Positions 32,849 to 43,950 of a stretch of 64,000 bases of DNA are shown here, piece after piece. Both the position numbers and the translations under genes were made by a program. The notes under the pieces are model-generated. The model was given only the letters and a program-made list of their open reading frames with translations. It was not told where the DNA came from and did no database searches. The first letter of the stretch is position 1. Each line of letters begins with the position of its first letter. Location of the stretch: contig JABYQQ010000011.1 of assembly GCA_022605405.1 (NCBI GenBank), forward strand, positions 992,001-1,056,000, written 5' to 3'. Origin of the DNA: Earliella scabrosa. Its lineage: Eukaryota; Basidiomycota; Agaricomycetes; Polyporales; Polyporaceae.

Positions 32849-33227
32849 TTAATACGTGGCTGCTGCCCGACGCCTGCCGAAACCGCCCCCAAATCTCCGG
32901 CGACCTGTGGTGGTTCCTGTAGTCGCTCCTGTTCGTCCGTAACCCGTGCGTCCTCTACGGCTGAAGCAGCGACAGCAGAGGATGGCGACGATGACATCCC
33001 AAATTGTGACAAGCACCTAGGAGGAGCGGATGAGTTCCTCGATAAAGGTGAGGGGCGAAATGAGACGCACAGTCACAATTGCGGACACGATAGTCTCAAT
33101 GACATTCGCGATGGCAGAGATGATGGCGTTGATGCCGCCGCCAATGGCAGAAACGATGGAGCCCTTAAATAAACACACAGTGAGTGCGTGTTAAAGAAGA
33201 CGCCTGTAAGGACAGGGTGCGTACCAT
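32849..33227 (-). CDS. Small hydrophobic Gly/Ile-rich protein with a basic tail (87 aa)
   Basis: Three minus-strand exons, 33227-33225 (just the ATG), 33163-33071 and 33016-32849, give 87 aa. The product begins MGSIVSAIGGGINAIISAIA and continues as an alternating Ile/Val/Ala helix that meets a CCRC motif. It ends with a Gly/Arg/Thr-rich basic tail (RRRFGGGFGRRRAAATY). I recognise this as the widespread, unnamed small-protein family of Agaricomycetes, in which the start codon sits alone in exon 1. Function is unknown; the amphipathic hydrophobic body suggests membrane association. A TATATA box lies at 33334-33339. Being split by introns, it is easy to miss in ORF scans. Confidence 0.8.
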
Positions 33228-34159
33228 GGTGATTGATAGGGTGAATTCGTTATTCCGAGTCGTGAAGATTCGTCAAGTGTATGGATGGGAGTGAAGTGCG
33301 TGTTGTGGGGACTTAGCGCATTGCGAGAGGGTCTATATACCGCGAGACTGCGGAACCAATGACGTGACTCTGGCGGGGCGACGTCCACCAGCACCAATCC
33401 AAGTGGTTTGCTCCAGTGACGGCTACAGTGACGTCATCGTACGCCATTGCTCGTCCACTCTGGTAAATCCTGGTATATCCGGGAAACCTGTATGCTAATT
33501 GACCGTTTGGAGCCTAAGGAACAACGCATTACATCGGGCATCGACTACGCAGGGCGCAGGGTTAGCTAGGATCATGAACCTGCCACTGGACGCGACGCAA
33601 CCTGGAGGCTGGCACGCCGTTCTAGCGGCTGACTTGCAGGGGACATGATGGATATCAAATTGCACACTGGAGTCCTATGAGCTGCATTGCTAGTCATGCA
33701 TCGATGAACAGGGCTAAAGATTGTGATCAACGAAACTCCGACTGAGAGTGTGAATGTGTACATAGTAGTGGTGGCTGTGCGCTATGTACGACTTCGCTGA
33801 ATATGGTAGTCGAGACGCTCGACAACGTCATAGCGCGCACTTGCTACACGTACGAAGCGGTTTTGAGTGTCAAGGAAAGCTCGGTCTAACATTTGTACTG
33901 GGCAAACAGGCTTAATCTATTACTCGCAACGAGATGATCACGACGCGGACTTGCGCATCAAGGGAACGTTGTTGGACAGATGATATGGATTGCAGAGGCT
34001 AACGAGCGTGTGGGTAAGTGACTACGAACAATGTGGGGACATACAAGACATACGGCATACGAGAGAGCATAATACAGACGCTGATGACAACATAACCAAG
34101 GCTCCTTTCAAATCCGAACATGAACACCGATCCACTTCGCTTCGCACGACGAGTCGATC
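33228..34159. other. Intergenic region with the promoter of the small-protein gene
   Basis: TATATA at 33334-33339 (minus strand) is the probable promoter of the 87-aa gene. The remainder to 34159 is the 3' flank of the coiled-coil gene. No other gene or repeat was recognised. Confidence 0.45.
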
Positions 34160-36061
34160 CTACGCCTGACCCTCCTTGATCTCGGTGAGGATACGCGCGA
34201 TGACGCCAACGGCTTCGCGCATTATCTCCTTCTCTTCATTCCGAACCACGCGCATGGCCTGCCCTTCAAACTTGTCCGGGTGCCAGCGAAGGAACTCCTC
34301 CCTGATACGCTCCTTGCGCGTCTTGCCCTCCATGCGGACCGGATGGAAGAGGAATTCCTCGACCCGCTTCTTGTCGATGTCCGATGGCGCGGGAGGGGCT
34401 GGCCAATTTTCGGTGCGGATGGTGGGGATCACGGGGAACGGGAACTCCATGTAGGGCACGGCGCCCCAGTACTCGGGCTTCGCCTCCTTGATGAGCTGCC
34501 ACCGCCGGTCATACTCGGTGCAGAACAGCTGGTCCCAGATCCGGATCTGCTCGTCGCGCGCGGCCCGCTCCTCTCTCTCGCGTTTCTCCCTCTCCTCCTC
34601 CTCTCGCTTCTTCTGCTCCTCCTCCTCACGCACCTTCCTCTCGCGTTCCTCCCTCTCTTCCTGATCTCGTCTCTCCTGCTCCCTCTTACGCATCTCGGCC
34701 TGCTCGTGCGCGGCCCGTTGCTGCGCCTCGAACTCCTCGCGCTGGCGCGCCGTCTCACGGTCCCGCAAGGCCTGAAGCTCGCACATGAGCTGGTCCCGAA
34801 TGGTATGAGCGAGCTGCAGCTGGGTCTGGAGGTCCTGCACGAAGCTGTATTGCTGGTACTTGTACCGGTCGAACTCGGCTTGGATCAAGTCGACACGGCG
34901 TTGCGCTTGGTCCGCGAGCCGGAGAGAGAGAGCGTGCTCGTTCTTGAGGTATTGGATCCTCTCGTCGCTTTCACGCAGAACGCCGCGAAGATGCCACTCG
35001 AGATCCCGCGTAGACTGGCGGGCTGCGTCCAGATCCCTGCGAGCGGCGTCGAGCTCGTTCTGGAGCTGCTTGATCTCCGCCTCGCGGCGACGCTGCGCCG
35101 CCTCCCGCATCTCGCGTTCCTCGGCCTCCTTGATCCGCTGGGCCTCCGCCGCCTGCTTCCTCTTCTCCTCCACCTCTCGTTGCTGCGCGCGCCACAGCTT
35201 GTCTTGCTGCCGCCACTCGTGCAGCTCCGAGACGCGCTTGATGTCCTTCTGCTCCTGGCGCGCCTGTTTCTCAGCGCGCCGCTTCGCCTCCTTGTCGCGC
35301 TGCCGCTTCTCCTTCGCCTCGCGCGCCTTCTCCTGGCGCTCCTTCTGCTCGATCAAGCGGGCGCGCTTCGCGGCGCTCGCGTCCTTGAGCTTCTGCGCTT
35401 CGTCGCGTCGCGCGCACGTCGCAGCGCTCTCGTTGTAGTGTGCGCGGTTCGCGCCCCAGTACTCGGTGTAGTCGATGTCTTTGAGCATCTGCTTGGTGTC
35501 GTCGTCCAGCGGCAGGTCGCGGAGCTGGTTGATGAGGTCGCGCGCGACGTCACCGCAGAAAGGCTCGAAGCGTTCGGGCTCGAGCATGGCGGGGTCTGAG
35601 GTGGGGGCCGGAACGGGAGCAAATGCCGGAACGGGTGCGGGCATGGGCTTCGGAGGAGAAGGGCTGGCGGGAGGCGACTTGTTCGAGAACGTGAAGGAGA
35701 GGTAGCCGGGCAGGTGGCGCTCGACGGAGGGCTCGGGTGCGAGCTGCTGTTTCTGCTCGGGCGGAGCGAAGATCTGGGAGAGCGAACGCTGGAGCGCGTC
35801 GCGCTTCAACGCCGCCTTGTCTTTCGCAGCGTACTGCCCCGGGACGTACTTCTTGCGGGGGCTAACCAGGGGGTGGTACATGCCGCCGTTCTCGTTCTGA
35901 GCCTGCTGGAGGTTGGCACGCCGGGCGGCGTTGAGGTCGTACGGATCCGGGGCGGGCGCGCGGTACGGCTTGCGCGGCCGGGTATCGACAAAGCTGTTGA
36001 TGCGGTGGGGGCCGAAGGGAGAGGTCTTGCTGTAAACGCGGGCTTTGCGTCCGAAGAGCAT
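34160..36061 (-). CDS. Coiled-coil protein with NFKBIL1-like C terminus (633 aa)
   Basis: An uninterrupted minus-strand frame of 633 aa. The N terminus (MLFGRKARVYSKTSPFGPHR) is basic and Pro-rich, with a Pro/Ala linker near residues 125-155. From about 210 to 510 it is an almost continuous Glu/Arg/Lys/Gln coiled coil. The C-terminal region has RIREEFLRWHPDKFEGQ followed by a helical EEKEIMREAVGVIARILTEI. This pattern is shared with the C terminus of NF-kappa-B inhibitor-like 1 and related fungal proteins and recalls a J-domain HPD motif. Nuclear or cytoplasmic scaffolding is plausible, but the function is unproven. Absence of introns over 1.9 kb is unusual for this window. Confidence 0.8.
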   Translation of the reverse strand: MLFGRKARVYSKTSPFGPHRINSFVDTRPRKPYRAPAPDPYDLNAARRANLQQAQNENGGMYHPLVSPRKKYVPGQYAAKDKAALKRDALQRSLSQIFAPPEQKQQLAPEPSVERHLPGYLSFTFSNKSPPASPSPPKPMPAPVPAFAPVPAPTSDPAMLEPERFEPFCGDVARDLINQLRDLPLDDDTKQMLKDIDYTEYWGANRAHYNESAATCARRDEAQKLKDASAAKRARLIEQKERQEKAREAKEKRQRDKEAKRRAEKQARQEQKDIKRVSELHEWRQQDKLWRAQQREVEEKRKQAAEAQRIKEAEEREMREAAQRRREAEIKQLQNELDAARRDLDAARQSTRDLEWHLRGVLRESDERIQYLKNEHALSLRLADQAQRRVDLIQAEFDRYKYQQYSFVQDLQTQLQLAHTIRDQLMCELQALRDRETARQREEFEAQQRAAHEQAEMRKREQERRDQEEREERERKVREEEEQKKREEEEREKREREERAARDEQIRIWDQLFCTEYDRRWQLIKEAKPEYWGAVPYMEFPFPVIPTIRTENWPAPPAPSDIDKKRVEEFLFHPVRMEGKTRKERIREEFLRWHPDKFEGQAMRVVRNEEKEIMREAVGVIARILTEIKEGQA

Positions 36062-38157
36062 GACGGGGTCGATAGCTATGCTACACTTGATGTCCTTTGA
36101 TACGGCGCTAGGGCTACAGCTGGGGGAACGAGCGGTTGGTTAGGGTGTCGGGGGCAGTGGTTGGGGCCCGTCAGGGGTGCACTCACCAATGGGAACAAGA
36201 TAACTGGTCCTTGTAATGACAGCGAACGCGGTTAGGGGTTTTGCGATGTGTTGTCGATGCTTGGTTTTGAGGATTGGTGCTTGAGGCGTTGAATAATTGA
36301 AGATGTGAGCGGACCGGGGACCGGGTGGTCAACGGGTGGGGGAACGGAGTAAGTTTGGTGAGGGGGTGGCCCGTGCAAACTCGACGCTTTATAACTGTCG
36401 GTCCGCACCCCCGTTTCCAGGCACCCCAGCACGTTGCGGGCCTTCGGCTGCTTGGACGGGGATTGAAAGCGGAGCCAAAGCGTCGCATTGTCGCATAATG
36501 AAGCGCGCGGAAACGGACGCGTCAGCGCTTCAGGCTGTCGTCCCGGGTGCGGGTCCCCCGCAGCGTCGTGTACATCCTTGTGACGGTTGCTTTCCCTCTA
36601 TAACAGAGCAGCAATCAAGACGGCTGGTGGGTAGTATCGCTGACGGCTGGAGCAGGCGTAGAGATGAGCGGGGAGGGGACGAATGGCTTGTCGAGGTGGC
36701 GGGCGCCTAGGTCAGATTCGGAGGTCAATAGCGGACCACCTCGCGTGCCGTCCGGAGCAGATACGCCGTGCTTTGTGTGGAGCCAAAGCGCAGCGCTCTA
36801 TCTATCCGTGGTTTGGGTCCACTCGAACCTAAACAGTGATCTTCCGCCCCGACGCTTGGCTGTGCAGGGTAATAGCCCGCCTGCTTCATTCTCGAGTGGT
36901 AGGGTCCGGGGGACGTGGCAACCCCGAGAGCAACGCGAGAGCAATGTCAATCTGCCATTGCCTTGGCGCGCTGCCTTTACACCGCAAGCGAGGGCACAAA
37001 GGGCCATCCAGGACGAGTGGTCGACTGCGAGGCTTGAGGGATGGACTGAGGTGGACGTACAATCAATAGCGGGCTCTAGCACGAAACTCTGCAGCAACAG
37101 ATGCGCAGTGGGAATTTCCGGCGGGGGATATGGATGGGAGGCAGGTTCAGTTGACACTGTCAAAGAGGAGCTTGAGACTTGGGCGAAAGCGAGGAGAAAA
37201 GCGCCGAAAGGTCAGCGGCGCCGTACCTTGGCTTGCATGGCCCGTTGTACCCAGAGTTGGCTGATCCCGCCCATGTCTCAGATTGTCGGCGCGCTGAGAC
37301 TGACGAAGCCAACGCTGTTGTTGAGTGACATATAGGAGGCGTGCGAGGCCGAGCGGCTTTGGCCTGACTCCGAGCGTTCAGACCAAGGCGCCAGCGACCA
37401 CGCTGTCGTCGACAACGCCGCAAGAATAAGTTCACGACATATGTTCTTCTTGAGTATGTAGAGCATTTCATGGTGGATTTCAGAGTCGATACTTGCCTGC
37501 CAACGGACCTCCGCCTCGGAGTCAGTGGATGCAATCGACCGCAACGTGGCATCCACAGGTCTCGTAAGCATGAACCTGACCATAACATACCATCCATGGG
37601 TAGACAGCGGACCGTTTAGCTCTGCATTTGAGGGTAAAGATGAAGATCGCGTTGGAGGAGGAGGATGGGTTTGAAGATCACGATGTGCGAAGCCGACGCG
37701 GTACCGGTAGCGCCCATTACCACTTATGGTAAATGCCGCCGTGCGCCTATCAATTGTTGAACACCGGGTGCTGGCGAACGCACTGGCCCTCGCTTGACCA
37801 CTGACCACCGTGACCACCCGGACACACACTCTAAGTACCAGTGAGTCGCACCTTCAATCGGGAGTATCGTGATCCCTTTGCGCCATTCTCATAGCTCCAG
37901 TTCTGATCTGTCACCGTTATTGGCTGCCGCCTCAGTGGCATGATGCATCCAAGTCGGACTCGTCGGCCCCGCAAGCCAACTTTCGACTCATAGCAGGCTC
38001 ATCACTACGGGATTTGGATTCTGCGCATTACCATGGCTAACCTGTGGCCTGGAATTGTTTACGCCTCTTTGTCCTGGCGCAGTGAGGGACGTTTTGTGGT
38101 CATTGCGCCGGACCACAAGCTCCGTGCGCTCAACTGGCCGCAACTTTCAAACCGTCT
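36062..38157. other. Gene-poor interval
   Basis: This includes the promoter of the coiled-coil gene. Overlapping ORFs of up to 223 aa (plus strand, 36664-37335) and 183 aa (minus strand, 37278-37829) are present, but neither shows motifs or coherent splice sites, and they overlap each other. A minus-strand segment (about 37400-37560, with STDSEAEVRWQASIDSEIHH) could be part of a real exon, but no gene model could be built. Confidence 0.4.
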
Positions 38158-39196
38158 TTGCACTGGCTTTCGCACGGAAGGTACTGCGGCAGCAGTTGCG
38201 TCCTCATAGCTTTGGCCAGGTCAATCCCATATAAATGGGTTGCAGACACGTTTGCATGTCCGTGCCTCGCCTACACCGGCTCGCCTTGTCGACATGCCAA
38301 AGAACAGAAACTGGTCCCCCTCCTCAAGGTATGTGTTCGCAGCAGGTCGTCTTTGAAGCTTGAACTCACTCTGTTTTAGCGCCACGGCTAGCGGCGGCGG
38401 CTACTCCCACTACGCTAGGCAACATTCTTCGTGAGTACGTCCTCATGTGTGGCTTGGCTACCGTACTAAATTCGTTACATCATGATCTGTAGATACGGCG
38501 GGGTCTCTGAGGAGAAATGGTATCACGAGATACGAGAGCAGACGCCTGATAATGAATACGAGTAAGGTCCCTCTCCTGGAGGTCCAGAGTGACGACGTTG
38601 TACTCACCTCTGATAACAGGACCAACGCATTGGCACCAGACTTCGGTCTCCTGGACGACTCGCAATCTGTCTTTGACGACATCTGCAGGACTCCAACTCC
38701 CGAGCCTAGGGAAAGGTCACTCCCACCGGGATACTATGAGCCGCGGTCCCGATCGAAGCAAGTCCTCTATCGTGCACCCTCTGTCCAAGCCGATTTGATC
38801 TCCCCTCCGGGTCAATTCGCAGCCGCCTACGACGAAGCATCTCTGGACCCGCACTCATACTGGGGGGCGGCACCTTCTTCAGCCGAGTCGCTAGGAGAGA
38901 ACGGGACTATAGGTCCGGATGGATTGACTTGGGGCGACCTACTGCGAACCGAGGGTCCCGATTGCGATCCTCGCCTCTCCGCTGCGGGTACGTCGAACAA
39001 GTCCTCTCGGTCGGACTGGATCACGCCTTCAGATATCCTCGACCCTGCAACAGTCCGGCCCACACGACGTGTCAAACAGGAGGAAGCCGGCTCTGTCCGG
39101 CGTTCTGAGCGTAATGCGCAGAACCCAAAGGAAGCAGGCTTCTACTCGGATACAACCCGTCGCACGCCGCGCAAGATAGCTGACACCAAGTCCTGA
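38158..39196 (+). mobile_element. Probable MULE-like transposase remnant with SWIM zinc finger
   Basis: The first segment encodes IPYKWVADTFACPCLAYTGSP followed by CRH, an exact CxC-x7-CxH SWIM finger (38257-38295) of the type found at the C-terminal side of MULE transposases. Later segments join plausibly as exons: about 38382-38432, 38492-38563 (YGGVSEEKWYHEIREQTPDN) and 38622-39196, the last with an acidic, Ser/Pro-rich tail. The tail can also be read uninterrupted from an ATG at 38552. The join after the SWIM exon is out of frame with every splice option I tried, and the catalytic DDE part is missing upstream. It looks like a truncated, decaying copy or a captured fragment. Confidence 0.45.
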
Positions 39197-39519
39197 TAGC
39201 TGTATATTGTAGTCTATCTCCTTCCTCATTACTCTCCCTTTCGCTCATTACTCTCCCTTTCGCTCATTACTCTCGACATCAGCTTTGGACCTCCGACACG
39301 CTCGTTATTCATGCCTTGCGCTATGTATATTTGTTACTGTACTTATACTCCGGTGACTACGAATGCTTCATATTTACATGAGCTACCATGTTCTATTTCA
39401 GCCGCAACACTTCGCCTCAAGGGTTTGCAACCTACACCCAGTGCTGCATCCCTCTGACCCCGCCGCTCAATCCGGCACCTCGAGGCTTACGCTAGCTTAC
39501 CTACGCGTGGGATAACTCT
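39197..39519. other. Short spacer with a CTCATTACTCTCCCTTTCG direct repeat
   Basis: A 19-nt motif CTCATTACTCTCCCTTTCG is repeated in tandem just after 39226, with a third partial copy following. No gene is seen. Confidence 0.45.
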
Positions 39520-39811
39520 CACGACGGGCATTGGCGTCTGTTCGGGTGTGTAACAGCCTTGTAACTAGGCGTGAGAATGGACTCCTGTCACAAGCCTAGT
39601 TACAAGGCTGGTTCAGGTCCTGAACTTGGCTGACGTAAGACTAGTCCTCCGTAGTAGTGGGCATTACAAACCGTACTTACTGAGCATTACTATTACATAA
39701 TGCCTGTTCGGGACCTGAACCAGCCTTGTAACTAGGCTTGTGACAGGAGTCTATTCTCACGCCTAGTTACAAGGCTGTTACAAACCCGAACAGACGCCAA
39801 TGCCCGTCGTG
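39520..39811. mobile_element. Foldback MITE, 292 bp
   Basis: The two ends are inverted copies of each other for about 105 bp (39520-39626 and 39705-39811) with only a few mismatches, starting CACGACGGGCATTGGCGTC. A TCT trinucleotide flanks both sides (39517-39519 and 39812-39814), consistent with a 3-bp target duplication. Within each arm the 17-mer CAGCCTTGTAACTAGGC is followed by its own inverted copy, so each arm is also a hairpin. There is no coding capacity. A 3-bp TSD with CAC-beginning termini would suit a PIF/Harbinger- or CACTA-related origin, but this is not decided. Confidence 0.85.
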
Positions 39812-40516
39812 TCTGCAGGTCGCGTACGCTCGCCACAGCTCGCCGCGCTCGCCAACAACTTGCGTTTGGCAACTGCCTGTGTCTGCCGTTACTCGTACAT
39901 TCAAAGAGATGTCCTTTTCAGAAAGATCGACAATGTACGACCACAACTTTGCTCTCGAAATTCTGCATCTTGATTATTTGTCTGAAGTTCGGCCATCGTC
40001 CGACACCCCAGTGGAGGAGGCGCGATGGAGAGCGCTTATCGCCTGTGGGCGTTACCGGAGTTTGCTTGTGACGCCGCGTGACTAGTGACTGTTCTACTTT
40101 GTACGACCATCCTCTCAGCAAGCCCTCTACGACGAAGGGCCCTCGAATGGTGGCATTCCATCGCTGTCCATAGGTGAAGGAAGAGTGTATGCTGGTACAA
40201 AGTTTTAACACGCCGACAAGCTCACTCACCCGCTGATGTAGTCAGATATCCACTGCCAGTGGCACGACGCATTGACCAGGGCACCCGCCGTCTCGCTTAG
40301 CTGAGCCACTCGCGCAGGAACCTGGGCCCGACCCTCATTGTCTCCCTGATTTGGCGTAGCCTCTCTGGTGAGCTATTGTTGCTATGGTGTGCGGCCCTGG
40401 TCCGGCCGGCCCAGCCCCGTGCTCACCACAGGTTCCAGCACCTCTAACCATTTCGCGCGCATAAAAGCGGTCCGTCTGCGCGCTTGCGAGGTGAGCTCTT
40501 TCTATCTTCAACCACC
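39812..40516. other. Interval upstream of the kinase gene
   Basis: A short plus-strand ORF (39879-40085) and minus-strand ORFs are present without motifs. An ATAAAAG element at 40471-40477, about 40 nt before the kinase ATG, is a candidate TATA box. Confidence 0.4.
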
Positions 40517-43500
40517 ATGGGTCCACACAGGCTGACCGCGCCGACCATGCAGGGCACCCCGGTCGGCGTCGACAAGTACAAGCCAGTGGACCCTGGTCGC
40601 CTCCCGAAGATCCAAATACGGGCCACCGCCTGCGAGAAGCGATTCAACATGATGAAGGACTGCCCGGACTGCACGATAATTATGCGATACGCCCAGTACA
40701 AGATTGACGTGCTGGGCAACCTTGCCGCCGAGTTCAACGCTGGTCCCCTATCCAAACGCCGCGTGCTCGACGTCTGGTTCACGTTCAACCAGCTCCTGGG
40801 GAATCTGCCAGTACTGGTCGAGAAGGGGAAGGACAAGGCAGCTGCCCGCAAGCCTAAGGAGCTTACTGAGAAGGAGTACTCGGAGGCATGGGTACGTGTC
40901 CTAACCATCGTGTCTTCGTCAGCGTCACTGATGGGTCCGCAGCTACGGGTCGACCAACAACACGAGCTGTGCCCGGGCCACTTCCTCCACCTATCCGAGC
41001 ACAAATACGAGAAGACGGACTCGGACAGATACAAGATCGACGGGGCCTTCATAGCACTCGAAGACCGCGACGAAGTCGTCCCCGACGTCCCCAACTGGGC
41101 GCTCCAGCGCATGGGCGCCGAACTGAAGCGTGGCAAGACGAAGAACGACCCGTACGACGACAGCCCCAACCACGATCCGGATCCTGACGCGCTGACACGC
41201 AAGGCCGTGCGCGGGCAGGTCATGTCGTACAACGAGCACAACTTCGCGTACCAACATCGCACCGCGATGTACCACCTCTTCATCAACGGCGAGTGCTTCC
41301 GGGCGATGCGCTGGGACAGATCCGGCGTCATCGTCACTGAGGCGATCAACTACGTCCGCAGTCCGGCCGGGACGAAGGCTCTCCTCGAGGTTCTGTACGC
41401 GTTCTCGAGGCTCACGCTCGAACAGAAGGGCTACGACCTGACTGTCGTCCCCCTCCCGAAGAACTCCTGCGGGTGGCAACGCATGGACAAGCTTGCCGAG
41501 AATTGCGACGAGGATCTCAACCACCAGGAAGGTCCGATCACCAAGCCCGTCCATCCCGTCTTCCTCGACCCCTCCGCTCCCCTTCCGGCCTACGAGCTGT
41601 CTGCGGAGGAAGATCGCCTCCACCATGATCCGACGTGCGTCTGCGAGGACCACTTGTCGCACGCACTCCCCTCTGTCGTCCCAGTATGGGAAATCATCCG
41701 CCGGATGTACCGTGACACGCTGGTCGAAGGCTACCCTCGATACAGGATCAGGTTAGGCGGAGAGGATTATCTCATCGCCAAACATATCTTCCTCGCGTTT
41801 GGGATGGTCGGCCGGGGCACTCGTGGGTACATCGCGCTCGAGTGGAGGACGCAGCGCCTTGTGTTCCTCAAGGACGCGTGGAGGCCGTACTACGAGGAAG
41901 TGCCTGCGGAAGGCGAGATCCTCTCCGAGCTCAACGCCAATAACATCCGGTACATCCCCCAGCTCATTCACTACGAAGACGTCTGCTACAAGGACGGGAC
42001 GCCACAGGAGACGGAGACGTCGAAGTACTCGCCGATCACCGGGTGCAAGCATGTTGAACCCGGCCCGCCTTGCCTGCCCGCTATCTCAGACTGGCAACGG
42101 GTTGCGATCGAAGACCCGACGGTGAAAGATAGCGAGGCGGCGACCGAATTCCTCCGCCAGTTCCCCATTTCGGCACCAAGCGAACTTCAGCACATCGTCA
42201 CTGAATCGGAAGTCGCCGTGCCTTCTCCAGCAGGCGTGTCCGAGCCCACGGGCGATGGCACTATCGTGATTCCGGCCGGCAGGAGCGAATCGACACGCGG
42301 AACCAAGCGCAGTGCCGACGACGTCGCGGCTGAGGATCGGCGGATTCAAGGTACTGGCTTGCGTCACTTTGTCCATTCGCGCGCATCGTTGTGCGGGACA
42401 TCTGTTTGCCGTTTATGGAGTTCACGAGCAGCAAGCAGTTGGCTCGGATAGTTCTCCAATGTATCATGGGTGAGTGCCGAGTCATGATCGTCTCGAGACT
42501 CTCACTGATTATTTCAACACAGCGCACGAGAAAGCGTACGTCAAGTGCAAGTACATGCACCGGGACGTCAGCGCCGGCAATATTCTCATCCGACTTGTCG
42601 TGAAAAAGACGCGAGAGGGATATTCTGTCTATTGGGAGGGCATGCTGAATGATTGGGAGCTTGCGAAGCGTGCCGACATGCAGGTCGCGCTCCAGCCACA
42701 ACGGACAGTACGTCTTTTGTGCTCTCTGCGTATCTACCTTGCACGATCTGACGCGCCAACAGGGAACATGGCATTTCATGTCTGCTTATCTGCTCCGCAA
42801 CCCTGATTTGCCGTCAACGGTGGCTGACGAACTCGAGGCCTTCTTGCACGTGCTGGTTTACGGCGCTTTCCGACGCATGAGGTCCACGCTTATGACGATC
42901 ACGGAGTTCAACAAGACTTATTTTGCAGGCTCCGCTCTCGACGATGCAACAATCAGGATCACTTGCCCTACCGCCAAGCGCGAGTCAGTTGTAACCCGTG
43001 GCGTTCTCACTAGCGAGAGCAACGCAGTGAAATTCTTCTCACCGCATGGCAGCGCCGAGGAGAAACATCCGCTAAACCGCTTGATTGCTCGGCTCCTGAA
43101 GATGTTTCACTCTCGCTATGTTGTCGATGCTTGGGAGCGGAGCTCGCACGCAGGTCCCAAAACCCCCGTTCGGCAGAGGCCCCAGCTCCCCATGCTTGAC
43201 GAGGGCGAAGATGTCATCTTGGCGGAGCTTGAGTCCGAACTCGAGGACATGCAGCGAAAGACGGTATCCGTCAACGAGGACGATGCCGAAGACGAGCTAC
43301 AAGAACCGACTGAGAAGATGTATGAGGATGTTAAAGCTCTCGCGAATCACGTTGCTGTCCGCGAGCTGTTTCTCAAATACCTCTCCTCCTCGGAGCTCAT
43401 TTGGCCCCCCAACGACGTGTTGGAGGATCGTATAGTCGCGGACGTGGTGACTGTGCCGCGTGAGTCGGACCCTCCCCCATCTTCCGCCCCGGCTCCCCCG

Positions 43501-43950
43501 GAGCAGCCTCAAGTCTCTGCTCAGGCCGCAGTCCCGCGGCAAGCTTCGCCCCCACCTCTTGATCAGCACTCTCCGGCGCAAGATGCCCCCGTTACGCGCA
43601 AACCCGCGAAGAGAGCACGTCGCGAGCCGGCTCGAACGGCCCTCGCCGGCCCATCGACTCAGAATGGGCGTGTCACACGCAGTCGAAGTGCAGCAACTGC
43701 TGCCGCTGCCAATGCTACCGCTACAGCTCGTATCCCTCCCTCCGCTCCCTCTGTCGACATTCCTCTCCGAGTGACTCGCAGCCAGACGCGCGCTTCGATC
43801 AAGCAAGCAGCGACACCAGACACGAGTGGGACTGGGAGAGCGACGAGGGCAAGTGCCCGCCCCAATGCACGGTCTCGTAAACAGAGCATAGGGGAGGATC
43901 CTTCGAAGAACGCATCCAGCGCGGGTAAGAGACGTGCTCGTCGTAGATAA
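40517..43950 (+). CDS. FunK1-type (fungal-type) protein kinase, with one apparent frameshift
   Basis: Exons 40517-40891, 40943-42469, 42523-42707 and 42763-43950 encode roughly 1090 aa of the Agaricomycete FunK1 family. Visible kinase features are an N-lobe lysine segment (RLVFLKDAWRP), the catalytic loop YMHRDVSAGNILI, a DFG-equivalent NDWELAK and a GTWHFMSAYLL activation region. The C terminus is a disordered basic tail with repeated RVTRS-type motifs. The region between the N-lobe and the catalytic loop changes frame near 42385, where CGCGCGC occurs. Upstream reads GLRHFVHSR; the conserved RIVVRDICLPFMEFTSSKQL continues 2 nt out of frame. Exon 2 is 1527 nt, whereas the flanking splice phases need 3n+1, which fits a 2-nt insertion. 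It may be a pseudogene, a sequencing error or an unusual intron. Confidence 0.8.

Noticed and set aside
36664..37335. 223-aa plus-strand ORF
   Set aside because: No motif, unlikely composition, overlapped by minus-strand ORFs of similar length, and no promoter or splice support.
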